From assembly GCA_963802905.1 (NCBI GenBank), contig CAWDKH010000021.1, forward strand, positions 1 to 64,000: a stretch of 64,000 bases of DNA, written 5' to 3'. A model generated the notes under the pieces. That model ran no database searches. It had not been told where the DNA came from and worked only from the letters and a program-made list of their open reading frames with translations. Source of the stretch: DASQFQ01 sp963802905. GTDB lineage: Bacteria; Actinomycetota; Thermoleophilia; Solirubrobacterales; Solirubrobacteraceae. This document shows, piece after piece, positions 29,713-37,673 of the stretch (position 1 is its first letter; each line of letters opens with the position of its first letter). The position numbers and the translations under genes were made by a program.

Positions 29713-30246
29713 GTGGCCGCCACAGATCTACTCCGCCCGGCCCTGCTGGAGGGCGTGGCGCTCCTCCTCGCCGCGGCCGACCCGCCGAGCCGCTTCGGCG
29801 AGGCCGTGATCGCGCGGGCCGCTGAGCTCCGCGCGGCGGTCGACCGAGTTGTCGTGGATCCCACCGGCGACGAGGTGGCGCCGCGGGAGACCGACGTCGT
29901 GGTGTGGGACGGCGCGTCGCTCGCCGGCCCGCGCGACGTGCTCGACGGCGGCTGGCTCGCGCTGCGGCCGCTGGCCAAGGTGTGGATCGACGGCGAGCTG
30001 CCGGGCGGCAAGCTGCTGCTGATCGCCCCGCCGCCGTGCGACGCGGGCGCGGAGGCGGCGCGCGCCGGGCTCGAGAACCTCGCGCGCACGCTCTCGATCG
30101 AGTGGGCGCGCTACGGCATCCGGACCGCCGCGCTGCTGCCGGGCCCCGAGACCGACCCGGCCGAGGTCGCCGAGCTCGCCGCCTTCCTCGCGTCGCGGGC
30201 GGGCGACTACTACTCCGGCTGCCACTTCCGGATGGGGGAGACGTGA
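29713..30246 (+). CDS. degenerate short-chain dehydrogenase-like protein
   Basis: 177 residues. The C-terminal half resembles short-chain dehydrogenases: a helix ARAGLENLARTLSIEWARYG, then IRTAALLPGPETDPAEVAEL and an end segment LASRAGDYYSGCHFRMGE. The N-terminal Rossmann GxxxGxG and the YxxxK catalytic pair are missing, and the protein is about 70 residues shorter than the family. It is therefore unlikely to be an active dehydrogenase. GTG 29713 fits a leaderless start. Its stop overlaps the GTG of the cupin gene, so the pair forms an operon. Confidence 0.65.
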   Translation: MAATDLLRPALLEGVALLLAAADPPSRFGEAVIARAAELRAAVDRVVVDPTGDEVAPRETDVVVWDGASLAGPRDVLDGGWLALRPLAKVWIDGELPGGKLLLIAPPPCDAGAEAARAGLENLARTLSIEWARYGIRTAALLPGPETDPAEVAELAAFLASRAGDYYSGCHFRMGET

Positions 30247-30869
30247 GCGCGCGCTGGCAGGTGACCTCGCTCGACGCCGTCGAGCCGTTGCCCGGCCCCG
30301 GCACGCTCAAGTGGCTGCCGGTCCGCCACGAGCTCGGCATCGGCGCGTTCGGCACCAACGCCTACGTGGCCGAGAAGGCCGGCGACGATGTCGTCGAACC
30401 GCACACCGAGGAGGGCAGCGGCCACGAGGAGCTCTACTTCGTCGCCCGCGGCTCCGCCACGTTCACGCTCGACGGCGAGACCGTCAGCGCCCCCGCGGGC
30501 ACCTACATCTTCCTGCCCGACCCCGCGGTGCACCGCCACGCGGTCGCCGATGAGCCCGGCACCGCCGTCCTCTCCTTCGGCGGCTGGCGCGACCGGGCGT
30601 TCGTCGTCTCGAGCTGGGAGGGGCGCTTCCGCGCCGCCGCGATCCGCGAGCAGGACCCGCAGCGGGCGCGGGAGCTCTACGAAGAGGCGCTCGCCGGCGA
30701 TCCCGACGACAAGTGGGGCTTCTACGACTTCGCCTGCTGGCACGCGCTCTACGGCGACGAGGCCGAGGCGCGCCGGCTGCTCGACCGCGCGATCGAGCTC
30801 GGCGGCGAACAGGTCCGCGAGCAGGCCGCGAAGGACCCGGACCTCGAGCGCCTGCGCGTAGATGGCTGA
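30243..30869 (+). CDS. cupin-domain protein with C-terminal TPR-like region
   Basis: 208 residues. The cupin barrel (about residues 30-115) has EPHTEEGSGHEELYFVARG, which supplies the His/Glu metal ligands, and APAGTYIFLPDPAVHRHAV, which supplies the last His. The C-terminal 80 residues are helical (ARELYEEALAGDPDDKWGFY, DEAEARRLLDRAIELGGEQ) and resemble tetratricopeptide repeats. The activity is unknown. GTG 30243 overlaps the preceding stop by 4 bp. The TGA stop lies inside a long hairpin shared with the convergent TetR gene. Confidence 0.8.
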   Translation: MSARWQVTSLDAVEPLPGPGTLKWLPVRHELGIGAFGTNAYVAEKAGDDVVEPHTEEGSGHEELYFVARGSATFTLDGETVSAPAGTYIFLPDPAVHRHAVADEPGTAVLSFGGWRDRAFVVSSWEGRFRAAAIREQDPQRARELYEEALAGDPDDKWGFYDFACWHALYGDEAEARRLLDRAIELGGEQVREQAAKDPDLERLRVDG

Positions 30870-30898
30870 TTCCACGACCCCGCGGAATCAACCATCTA
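30859..30898. terminator. bidirectional terminator hairpin
   Basis: TAGATGGCTGATTCC (30859-30873) pairs with GGAATCAACCATCTA (30884-30898), 14 of 15 positions, around a 10-base loop. The stem contains the stop codons of both convergent genes (cupin TGA 30867-30869, TetR TAG 30896-30898). There is no clear U-tract on either side. Confidence 0.7.
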
Positions 30899-31627
30899 GC
30901 CGCGCTGCGCGACGAGCGCGGCGACGCCGTCGAGCACGCGCTCGAGCCCGAACACGAACTCGTCATCGGGCTCGTCGTCCTGGGCGAACGCCTCGGAGGC
31001 CAGCGCGGCGTGCAGGGCGGGGAAGTCCTCGGGCGTGGTCAGCTGCGCGAGCAGACGGCCCCAGGTCGGCATGATCTCCCCGGCCTCCGCCGCCGGACCG
31101 AGGCTCGCCGCCAGCGTCGCCTCGTTGCGCACGTAGCCGCTCAGGAGCAGCATCACCGACAGCTTCTCGGCCTCTGGCAGCGGGGTGCCGCCGAGACTGC
31201 GCAGGCCGTCCTCGAGCCAGGCCGTCAGGTTCGGCGTGATCGCGGGGCTCGCGATCGGGAGCTGCAGCGCCCACGGATGGCGACGCAGCACGTCGTGGTA
31301 GGCCCACGCCCAGCGTGAGAGGCCTGCGCGCCAGCTCTCGCCTTCGGTGACGGGCGGCGGTGTGCCGAGCGCCGCGTCGACCATCAGCGCGAGCAGCTCG
31401 TCCTTGGCCGCGACGTAGCGGTAGAGCGACATCGGCGAGGAGCCGAGCTCGCCGGCCACGCGCGCCATCGAGACCGCCGCGAGCCCGTCGGAGACCGCGA
31501 GGGCGACCGCGGCGTCGACGATCTGCTCCAGGCTCAGGCCGGGCTTCGGGCCCTTGGTGGGGCGGGCGCGCCGGCCCCAGGCGGCTTCGATGCTCGCGGG
31601 GAGCGGGATGTCGTCGTCGCTTGCCAT
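30896..31627 (-). CDS. TetR family regulator of the adjacent ABC exporter
   Basis: 243 residues. Helix-turn-helix in IVDAAVALAVSDGLAAVSMA, RVAGELGSSPMSLYRYVAAK and DELLALMVDAAL, followed by a TetR_C-type ligand domain (AGLSRWAWAYHDVLRRHPWA, LSVMLLLSGYVRNEATLAA). A 45-residue N-terminal extension is typical of drug-efflux TetR proteins of this kind. It is divergent from the DrrA/DrrB-like exporter, with a strong palindromic operator overlapping the exporter promoter. It most likely represses the exporter until a toxic ligand binds. Confidence 0.88.
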   Translation of the reverse strand: MASDDDIPLPASIEAAWGRRARPTKGPKPGLSLEQIVDAAVALAVSDGLAAVSMARVAGELGSSPMSLYRYVAAKDELLALMVDAALGTPPPVTEGESWRAGLSRWAWAYHDVLRRHPWALQLPIASPAITPNLTAWLEDGLRSLGGTPLPEAEKLSVMLLLSGYVRNEATLAASLGPAAEAGEIMPTWGRLLAQLTTPEDFPALHAALASEAFAQDDEPDDEFVFGLERVLDGVAALVAQRG

Positions 31628-31677
31628 CTTCAGGTCACTGTGTATAGTCTACGCAGTTATGTGTATGCAATACGCAA
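31621..31677 (+). promoter_or_regulatory. promoter and TetR operator of the ABC exporter
   Basis: TTGCCA (31621-31626) and TATAGT (31643-31648), 16 bases apart, form a good promoter reading into ATG 31659. A 21-bp near-palindrome, ACTGTGTATAGTCTACGCAGT (31637-31657), matches its own complement at 17 positions and covers the -10 element. A second related arm pair, GTGTAT and ATACGCA, follows at about 31661-31676. Repressor bound here would block RNA polymerase directly. Confidence 0.65.
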
Positions 31678-32600
31678 TAGAAGCCACCGGGCTCCGCAAG
31701 GCCTACGCGGACACCCCCGTGCTCGCCGGCGTCGACCTCCAGGTCCGCCCCGGCGCCATCTTCTCTCTGCTCGGCCCGAACGGCGCCGGCAAGACCACCA
31801 CCGTGCGGCTCTTCTGCACGCTCCTGCGGCCCGACGCCGGCTCTGCCCGCGTCGCCGGGCTCGACGTCGTCGCCGACCGCCACCGCGTCCGGCGCGCGAT
31901 CAGCCTCACCGGGCAGCACGCCGCGGTCGACGAGCTGCAGACGGGCGAGGAGAACCTGCGCATGATGGGCCGGCTCTCCGGGCTCGGCCGCGCCGAGGCG
32001 CGGGCGCGCGCCCGCCAGCTGCTGGCGGACTTCGACCTGACTGACGCGGGTCGCCGGCGCGTCGGCACCTACTCGGGCGGCATGCGCCGCCGGCTCGACC
32101 TCGCGGCCGGGCTCGTCGGGCGCCCGTCGGTCGTGTTCCTCGACGAGCCGACCGTCGGCCTCGACCCGCGCAGCCGCCACGCGATGTGGGACACCGTCGC
32201 CGGCCTCGCGGGCGAGGGCGTGACGGTGTTCCTGACCACGCAATACCTCGAGGAGGCCGACCGGCTGGCCGACCGTGTGGCCGTGCTCGACGGCGGCCGC
32301 ATCGTCGCCGAGGGCACGCCGGCCGAGCTCAAGCAGCGGGTCGCCGACCAGCGCATCGAGCTCGAGCTCGCCGACGCACACGCCTACGCGTCAGCTGCGT
32401 TCGTGCTCGACGGCCGCGCGCTCGCGGCCGATCCGAGCCGGCTCGTCATCGACGTCGCCACCGACGGCAGCGCCGCGCACGTGCGCCGGCTGCTCGACGA
32501 GGTCGATCCCGACCGCCGCGCCGTGCGCCGCTTCGCGCTGCGCAGCGCCACGCTCGACGACGTCTACTTCGCGCTCACGGGGCACGGCGCCGATGCCTGA
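31659..32600 (+). CDS. ABC transporter ATP-binding protein, daunorubicin-resistance (DrrA) type
   Basis: ATPase of a drug or lipid exporter, 313 residues. Walker A LLGPNGAGKTTTVRLFCTLL, Q-loop region ISLTGQHAAVDELQTGEENL, signature TYSGGMRRRLDLAAGLVG, Walker B VVFLDEPTVGLDPRSRH and H-loop-type TTQYLEEADRLADRVAVL (Gln replacing the usual His-containing HD) follow the DrrA pattern. The C-terminal extension ends in TLDDVYFALTGHGADA. ATG 31659 or 31665 could both serve. Overlaps the permease gene by 8 bases. Confidence 0.92.
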   Translation: MCMQYAIEATGLRKAYADTPVLAGVDLQVRPGAIFSLLGPNGAGKTTTVRLFCTLLRPDAGSARVAGLDVVADRHRVRRAISLTGQHAAVDELQTGEENLRMMGRLSGLGRAEARARARQLLADFDLTDAGRRRVGTYSGGMRRRLDLAAGLVGRPSVVFLDEPTVGLDPRSRHAMWDTVAGLAGEGVTVFLTTQYLEEADRLADRVAVLDGGRIVAEGTPAELKQRVADQRIELELADAHAYASAAFVLDGRALAADPSRLVIDVATDGSAAHVRRLLDEVDPDRRAVRRFALRSATLDDVYFALTGHGADA

Positions 32601-33336
32601 CGTCGCCCTCACCATGGCCGGACGCTGCATCCGGCTCTCGATGCGCCAAATCGACGCGCTGCTGACCTCGCTGCTGCTGCCGGTGCTGCTGATGCTGATC
32701 TTCGTCTACCTGTTCGGCGGCGCGATCGAGACCGGCACCGACTACGTCACCTACGTCGTCCCCGGCGTGATCCTACTGTGCGCCGGCTTCGGCTCGGCCA
32801 CGACCGCCGTCACCGTCAGCCAGGACATGAGCGGCGGGATCGTCGACCGGCTGCGATCGATGGACGTCGGCGGGCCCGCGGTCCTCGCCGGCCATGTCGC
32901 CGCGAGCGTCGTGCGCAACGCGGCCTCGGCGCTGCTCGTGCTCGGCGTCGCGCTGCTGATCGGCTTCCGCCCCGCCGCCGAGCCGCTGGAGTGGCTCGCG
33001 GTGGCCGCTGTGCTGCTCGCGTTCGTCGTCGCGATCTCCTCGCTGTCGGCGGCGCTCGGACTGCTGGCGGGCTCGCCGGAGGCCGCCAACGGCATCACGT
33101 TCGTCGTGATGTTCCTGCCCTACGCGAGCTCCGCGTTCGTCCCGGTCGACACGATGCCGACGTGGCTGCAGGGCTTCGCCGAGCACCAGCCGATCACCCC
33201 GGTGATCGAGACGCTGCGCGGCCTGCTGCTCGACACCCCGACCGGTGAGGTGTGGACGGCGCTGGCGTGGTGCGCCGCGATCCTGGCGGTCTCGCTGGCC
33301 GCCTCGGGCGCGCTGTTCCGGCGCCGGACGGCCTAG
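32593..33336 (+). CDS. ABC-2 type permease (DrrB type)
   Basis: Membrane partner of the DrrA-like ATPase, 247 residues with six predicted helices: LLTSLLLPVLLMLIFVYLFG, YVVPGVILLCAGFGSATTAV, ALLVLGVALLIGF, LAVAAVLLAFVVAISSLSAA, GITFVVMFLPYASSAFVPV and a last one near the C-terminus. The motif DMSGGIVDRLRSMDVGGPAV is the conserved loop of this permease class. ATG 32593 overlaps the ATPase gene, so expression is coupled. Convergent with the following cupin gene, with only three bases between stops. Confidence 0.9.
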   Translation: MPDVALTMAGRCIRLSMRQIDALLTSLLLPVLLMLIFVYLFGGAIETGTDYVTYVVPGVILLCAGFGSATTAVTVSQDMSGGIVDRLRSMDVGGPAVLAGHVAASVVRNAASALLVLGVALLIGFRPAAEPLEWLAVAAVLLAFVVAISSLSAALGLLAGSPEAANGITFVVMFLPYASSAFVPVDTMPTWLQGFAEHQPITPVIETLRGLLLDTPTGEVWTALAWCAAILAVSLAASGALFRRRTA

Positions 33337-33339
33337 TGC

Positions 33340-33717
33340 TCAGCTCTCCGCCCAGGGGACCTCGACGGAGTCCTCGGTCGGCGAGTCGCGCGCGACCACG
33401 TACTCCGCCGGCTCGGAGTCGGAGAGGTTGACGAGGATGTGCGTCTCGCGCGGCGGCACGTAGACCATGTCGCCGGGGCCGATCGTCACCGTCTCCTCGA
33501 GGTGATCGCCCCAGCGCACCTCGAGCGTGCCGGCGGTCATGTAGACGGCGCTCTCGCAGCCCTCGTGGTAATGCGGCCGCGAGCGGGCGCCCGGCGGCAC
33601 GCGGAACAGACCCATGTAGATGTTGACGGCGCCCGTCGTGGCCTGGGAGATCTCAGATCCGCCCACGACACCGCGCGGCACGTCGCGGTCGACTTCGGAT
33701 GGCTTGACGACTCTCAT
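33340..33717 (-). CDS. small single-domain cupin protein
   Basis: 125 residues, one cupin barrel: metal ligands in SRPHYHEGCESAVYMTAG and late His in VPPRETHILVNLSD. RVVKPSEVDRDVPRGV is an N-terminal strand. The role is unknown; similar proteins bind metal and sometimes act on small acids. ATG 33717 overlaps the GNAT stop (ATGA). Last gene of a three-gene operon (SDR, GNAT, cupin). Confidence 0.85.
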   Translation of the reverse strand: MRVVKPSEVDRDVPRGVVGGSEISQATTGAVNIYMGLFRVPPGARSRPHYHEGCESAVYMTAGTLEVRWGDHLEETVTIGPGDMVYVPPRETHILVNLSDSEPAEYVVARDSPTEDSVEVPWAES

Positions 33718-34175
33718 TGGACAGTCAGAGAGTAATCCAGCCACTCGGACTTGCGGCCGCCGATGCGGTCGTAGACCTTCTGGGCACGGTAGTTGTCCTT
33801 CGCGGTCTGCCAGGCGAGCTCGCGGGCGCCGTGCTCGGCGGCACGTTCGCGGCACGCGGCGATCAGGCGCTCGGCGAGCCCGCTCCCGCGCGCCGCCTCG
33901 GCCACGAACAGGTCGTTCATGACGCCGAGGCGCGACGCTGCGAGCGTCTGCCAGGTCCAATAGAGCGTCGCGAATCCGACCGCCGACCCGTCCGGCTGCC
34001 GCGCGATCAGCTGCAGTCCCTCGCGCTCGTGGTCGGCGATCAGCGCGCGCGAGACCGCGAGCAGCGCCTCGTCGGACGGGTCGACCTCGTAGAACTCGCA
34101 GTAGCCGCGCAGCAGCGGCAGCAACTCCTCGAGGTCGGCCTCGGCGACGACGGTGATGAGGTGCTCGGTGCTCAC
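33714..34175 (-). CDS. GNAT family N-acetyltransferase
   Basis: 153 residues. The acetyl-CoA binding loop is LGVMNDLFVAEAARGSGLAE with the RGSGxA pyrophosphate-binding motif. VVAEADLEELLPLLRGYCEF at the N-terminus and ELAWQTAKDNYRAQKVYDRI at the C-terminus are typical. The substrate amine is not known. GTG 34175 overlaps the SDR stop by 4 bp, and its own stop overlaps the cupin start, so the operon is tightly coupled. Confidence 0.9.
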   Translation of the reverse strand: MSTEHLITVVAEADLEELLPLLRGYCEFYEVDPSDEALLAVSRALIADHEREGLQLIARQPDGSAVGFATLYWTWQTLAASRLGVMNDLFVAEAARGSGLAERLIAACRERAAEHGARELAWQTAKDNYRAQKVYDRIGGRKSEWLDYSLTVQ

Positions 34176-34999
34176 GTCGTCATGCCGGTGAACTGCCCGC
34201 CGGTGATGTTGAGCACCTGGCCGTGGACGTAGTTGGACCACGGCGAGCAGAGGAAGAACACGCCGCCGGCGGCCTCCTCCGGCGTGCCCGGCCGGCCCAG
34301 CGGGATCAGCATCGCCGCCATCCCGCGCAGGTTGTCCGGGATGCCGAGCTGGACCTTCTCGCCGCTGATCTCCATCACGTTGTCGGCGTCCTTGGAGGCG
34401 GTCAGGCGCGTCTCGATGTAGCCAAACGCGACCGCGTTGACGTTGATCTTGAACTGGCCCCACTCCTTGGCCAGTGTCTTGGTCAGGCCGACCACGCCGG
34501 CCTTGCCGGACGAGTAGTTCGCTTGCCCGGCGTTGCCCATCGTGCCGGAGATCGAGGAGACGTTGACGACCTTGCGGAACACCTCGACGCCCTGGTCGCG
34601 CTCCACCTTGGCCGGCTCGCGCAGGTGCGGCGCGGCGGCGCGCAGGACGCGGAACGGGACGATGTTGTGGATGTCGAGCATCTTCTGGAACTGGTCGTCG
34701 CTCATCTTGTGGAGGGGCGCGTCGATCGTGTAGCCGGCGTTGTTGACGACGATGTCGAGCTTGCCCCACGCGTCGACCGCGGTCTTGACGAGTTCGTCTG
34801 GCGCGCTCCCCCTGGTCAGGTCGCCGCCGTAGACGACGGTCTCGCCGTCGATCTCCGACGCGGTCTGCTCGGCGGCATCGGCGTCGAGGTCGTTGATGAG
34901 GACCTTCGCTCCCTGTGACGCGAGCAGCTCGGCCGTCGCGCGGCCGATGCCGCGAGCCGAGCCCGTCACGATCGCCACCTTGTCGTCCAGCACGCCCAT
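34172..34999 (-). CDS. short-chain dehydrogenase/reductase (FabG-like)
   Basis: 275-residue SDR. The cofactor motif is IVTGSARGIGRATAELLASQ, NNAG is in KLDIVVNNAGYTID, the catalytic serine is in VVNVSSISGTMGNAG, and YxxxK is in ANYSSGKAGVVGLTKTLA. The Asp after strand 2 (LINDLDADAAEQ) points to NAD rather than NADP. Probably a 3-hydroxyacyl-CoA or -ACP dehydrogenase. ATG 34999 has an AGAGGTG site. First gene of the SDR, GNAT, cupin operon. Confidence 0.92.
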   Translation of the reverse strand: MGVLDDKVAIVTGSARGIGRATAELLASQGAKVLINDLDADAAEQTASEIDGETVVYGGDLTRGSAPDELVKTAVDAWGKLDIVVNNAGYTIDAPLHKMSDDQFQKMLDIHNIVPFRVLRAAAPHLREPAKVERDQGVEVFRKVVNVSSISGTMGNAGQANYSSGKAGVVGLTKTLAKEWGQFKINVNAVAFGYIETRLTASKDADNVMEISGEKVQLGIPDNLRGMAAMLIPLGRPGTPEEAAGGVFFLCSPWSNYVHGQVLNITGGQFTGMTT

Positions 35000-35044
35000 T
35001 CAGACACCTCTCGTTCGAGTTCTCAGGGCGCGTAGTGTGCCGCT

Positions 35045-36253
35045 TCAGGCCGGCTGGAGGCTCCAGCGCCGGGCACCGGCCACCACCGCGCCGAGCGCGA
35101 CGGCGCACGCGGAGAGCAGGAACGCCTCCGCGGTGCCCGAGCCCTCGACGACCACACCGCCGACCCCGGCGCCGATCGCGATCCCGGCGCCCATGCCGGT
35201 GCCGAGCCAGGTGTAGGCCTCGGTGACCGTCCCGCGGACGGCGAGCTGGCCGGTCAGCGAGTGCACGGCGGCGAGCGCCGGCGCGATCGCGACGCCGGCG
35301 ACGAACATCAGCGCGCCGAGCGTCACCACGCCGGAGGCCAGCACGAGCGGCGCGGTACCCGCCGCAAGTGCGCCGAGCAGCACGATCACCCGGCCTCCAG
35401 GGTCCTCGCCCGCGGACAGCCGGCTCGCCACCACGCCGCCGACGAGGCTGCCGAAGCCCCAGACGCCGAGCACGAAGCCGGTCGCGCTTGGCCGGCCGGC
35501 GGCCTCGCACAGCGCGGGCACGGCAACCTCGATCATGCCGACGCCAGCACCCACCACGGTCATCGTCGCCAGCAGGGTTCGCACGCCGGGGGAGGTCAGC
35601 GCCCCGGCCAGCCCACCCGCGCGGTCGGGCTCGGGCTGCCACGCGCGGGAGGCGGCGGTGGCCGCGAACATCAGCGTGCCGAGCAGCCCGAAGGCGCCGC
35701 ATGCGAGCGCCGCGGCGGAAATCGAGATCAGCCCGCCGATGCCGGCCACGATCAGCACCGGGCCGCTGATGTAGATCGCCTCGAGCACCGCGGACTCGCC
35801 GGTGAACAGCACGTGGCGCGTGGCGGGATCGTCGAGCGTCTGGTTCCACAGCGCGCGGACCGTCGCGCCGAGCGGGGGCTGCGAGGCCCCGGTCAGCACG
35901 GCGAGCACGATGATCGGGGTCATGCCTGAGTCATCCGGGAGCGCAGCGAACAGGCTGAGCGCGCCCGCGTAGACGGTTCCGCAGGCGAGCAGCACGCGGG
36001 TCTGGCCCGTGAGGTCGATCAGGCGCCCCATCGCGGGGGCGAGCACGCCGATGGACAGCGCATAGGCGCCGGTGGCGAGACCGCCGAGCGCGAACGAGCC
36101 GGTGATCTCGTTCGTGCGCAGGATGAAGACGAGCCCGACCGCGCCCATCGGCAGGCGGCCGATCAGCGACGCGACGAACGGCGCCGCCGCACCAGAGTTG
36201 CGCAGCGCGGTGACGAAGCCGGGCGGGCGCTGGGCAGTCGGGGCGGCGGCCAT
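35045..36253 (-). CDS. MFS transporter
   Basis: 402 residues with about 12 membrane helices, such as MGAVGLVFILRTNEITGSFA, GGLATGAYALSIGVLAPAMG, VAGIGGLISISAAALACGAF and GVVTLGALMFVAGVAIAPAL. The loop AMGRLIDLTGQTRVL between helices 2 and 3 is the MFS A-motif position. The ligand is unknown; an efflux role is likely since it is divergent from an ArsR-like regulator. ATG 36253. Confidence 0.88.
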   Translation of the reverse strand: MAAAPTAQRPPGFVTALRNSGAAAPFVASLIGRLPMGAVGLVFILRTNEITGSFALGGLATGAYALSIGVLAPAMGRLIDLTGQTRVLLACGTVYAGALSLFAALPDDSGMTPIIVLAVLTGASQPPLGATVRALWNQTLDDPATRHVLFTGESAVLEAIYISGPVLIVAGIGGLISISAAALACGAFGLLGTLMFAATAASRAWQPEPDRAGGLAGALTSPGVRTLLATMTVVGAGVGMIEVAVPALCEAAGRPSATGFVLGVWGFGSLVGGVVASRLSAGEDPGGRVIVLLGALAAGTAPLVLASGVVTLGALMFVAGVAIAPALAAVHSLTGQLAVRGTVTEAYTWLGTGMGAGIAIGAGVGGVVVEGSGTAEAFLLSACAVALGAVVAGARRWSLQPA

Positions 36254-36288
36254 TGCGCCACATTTGCCTTCCAAACCGGAAAGCCCAA

Positions 36289-36312
36289 ACGATTCGCTTC
36301 TGCCCGAATCGT
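36289..36312. promoter_or_regulatory. candidate operator between MFS and ArsR-like genes
   Basis: Perfect arms ACGATTCG (36289-36296) and CGAATCGT (36305-36312), separated by 8 bases. A second, shorter inverted repeat, TTCC-AAACC-GGAA, lies at about 36270-36282. GATACT six bases before ATG 36329 is a likely -10 element for the regulator. Confidence 0.6.
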
Positions 36313-36328
36313 GGGCGATACTCCGGAG

Positions 36329-37315
36329 ATGATCGCCTACCGCTTCGGCCGCGACGACCTGCTGCGCACGCGCTTCGCGATCTCGCCGCTGTTCGAGCTC
36401 GCCGCCAGCCTGCGCGTGCTGCGCGACCCGGGCGCCCACTCGGTGCATCTGCCGTGGGTGCGCGAGGCGCGCACCCGGCTCGCCGGCCTCGACTACTCGC
36501 TGATCGACGCCATCCACCCGAGCGGCCCGTACGCGCCGGACTTCGTCGCTCCGCCGCCGCTGACCCCGCTGCCGGACGTCGATGAGGAGCTCGCGCGCGT
36601 GCGCGCGACCCCGCCGGAGCAAGTGCGGCAGGAGCTCGGGTGGACGTTCGAGGGCCGCGAGCCGCCGGCCGTCGCGCGCCCGCTGCTGGACGACCCGGCC
36701 GCCGCGCTGCCCGCGCTCGTCGACCTGATGGCCGAGTACTGGGAGCGCGCGATCGCCCCGTGGTGGGACGCGATCCGCGCCGTGCTCGAGGCCGACATCC
36801 GCCAGCGCTCCCGCCATCTGGCGGGCGGCGGCGCGCTCGAGCTGTTCGCCGGCCTGCACCCCGACGTCCGCTGGCACGACGGCGCGCTGATCGTCGACCG
36901 CCCGCACGAGGCGGAGGTCGAGCTCGCCGGTCGCGGGCTCGGTCTCGTCCCCGCCGCGTTCGGCTGGCCGCGCGTCGGCGCGATGTTCGACCCGCCGTGG
37001 CAGCCGACGCTGATCTACTCGCCGCGCGGGGTGGGGGACCTGTGGGCGCCGGACGGCCATGATCCCGGGGCGCTCGGCGAGCTGCTCGGCCGCCGCCGCG
37101 CCGGCATCCTCGTCTCGCTCGCCTCCGAGGCCACCACCACCGAGCTCGCGCGCCGACTTGCGGCCAGCCCGGCCGGCGTCTCCGAGCACTTGGGCGTGCT
37201 GCGCCGTTCGGGGCTCGTGCGCGCCCGCCGGGAGGGGCGCGCGGTGCTCTACTCGCGCACGGCGGCCGGCGACGTGCTCACAGCCCCATCGTCTTCCCCA
37301 GGATCTCCTTCATGA
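36329..37315 (+). CDS. ArsR-like helix-turn-helix regulator (DUF5937-type)
   Basis: About 328 residues. A long N-terminal domain of unknown fold (FRFAISPLFELAASLRVL-like start, HSVHLPWVREARTRLAGLDY) is followed by a C-terminal winged helix: RRRAGILVSLASEATTTELA, RRLAASPAGVSEHLGVLRRS and GLVRARREGRAVLYSRTAAG. This layout is known from actinobacterial regulators annotated DUF5937/ArsR. The last dozen codons overlap the convergent acyl-CoA dehydrogenase remnant, so the end may be disturbed by the rearranged region next to it. Divergent from the MFS gene, which it probably controls. Confidence 0.82.
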   Translation: MIAYRFGRDDLLRTRFAISPLFELAASLRVLRDPGAHSVHLPWVREARTRLAGLDYSLIDAIHPSGPYAPDFVAPPPLTPLPDVDEELARVRATPPEQVRQELGWTFEGREPPAVARPLLDDPAAALPALVDLMAEYWERAIAPWWDAIRAVLEADIRQRSRHLAGGGALELFAGLHPDVRWHDGALIVDRPHEAEVELAGRGLGLVPAAFGWPRVGAMFDPPWQPTLIYSPRGVGDLWAPDGHDPGALGELLGRRRAGILVSLASEATTTELARRLAASPAGVSEHLGVLRRSGLVRARREGRAVLYSRTAAGDVLTAPSSSPGSPS

Positions 37316-37395
37316 TCTCGTCGGTGCCGCCGCCGATCGGGCCGAGACGCGCATCGCGCGGCGCGCGCCGCCCCTGCCACTCCGGCGCCGGCCGC
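37278..37395 (-). pseudogene. C-terminal remnant of an acyl-CoA dehydrogenase
   Basis: Only the last 25-30 residues of the family are present: RDARLGPIGGGTDEIMKEIL then GKTMGL and stop. Upstream in the same frame is APEWQGR, which looks like the C-terminus of an enoyl-CoA hydratase, and beyond that a HerA-like fragment in other frames. No catalytic domain belongs to it. The piece is either a deletion scar or an assembly join. Confidence 0.65.
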
Positions 37396-37673
37396 GCACC
37401 GCCATGCCGGACAGGTCGCCCTTGACGTCGGCCGCGAACACCGGGACGCCGGCGGCCGACAGCGCCTCGGCCAGGCAGCTGCAGCGTGCGCGTCTTGCCC
37501 GTGCCGGTCGCCCCGCGACCAGCCCGTGGCGGTTCATCATCGCCAGGCGGGATGGCGGACGGGCGCGTCCTGGACAGCTCGCCCTCGTGCACGCCGCGGC
37601 CCAGCTCCATCGCCGGTCCGTCGGTCGCGTAGCCCGCGCGATCTCGTCTCGAAGCCGGCGACGAACTGCGAGG
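37396..37673 (-). pseudogene. N-terminal fragment of a HerA-like/DUF853 (YjgR-type) ATPase
   Basis: Reading across several indels gives EIARGYATDGPAMELGRGVH, EGELSRDAPVR, then MMNRHGLVAGATGTGKTRTL with Walker A GATGTGKT, and EALSAAGVPVFAADVKGDLS. This is the start of a DUF853 ATPase, normally around 500 residues. It stops after about 90 residues, where the acyl-CoA dehydrogenase remnant begins. It lies directly after the stop of the intact acyl-CoA dehydrogenase gene. Not functional as it stands. Confidence 0.7.
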
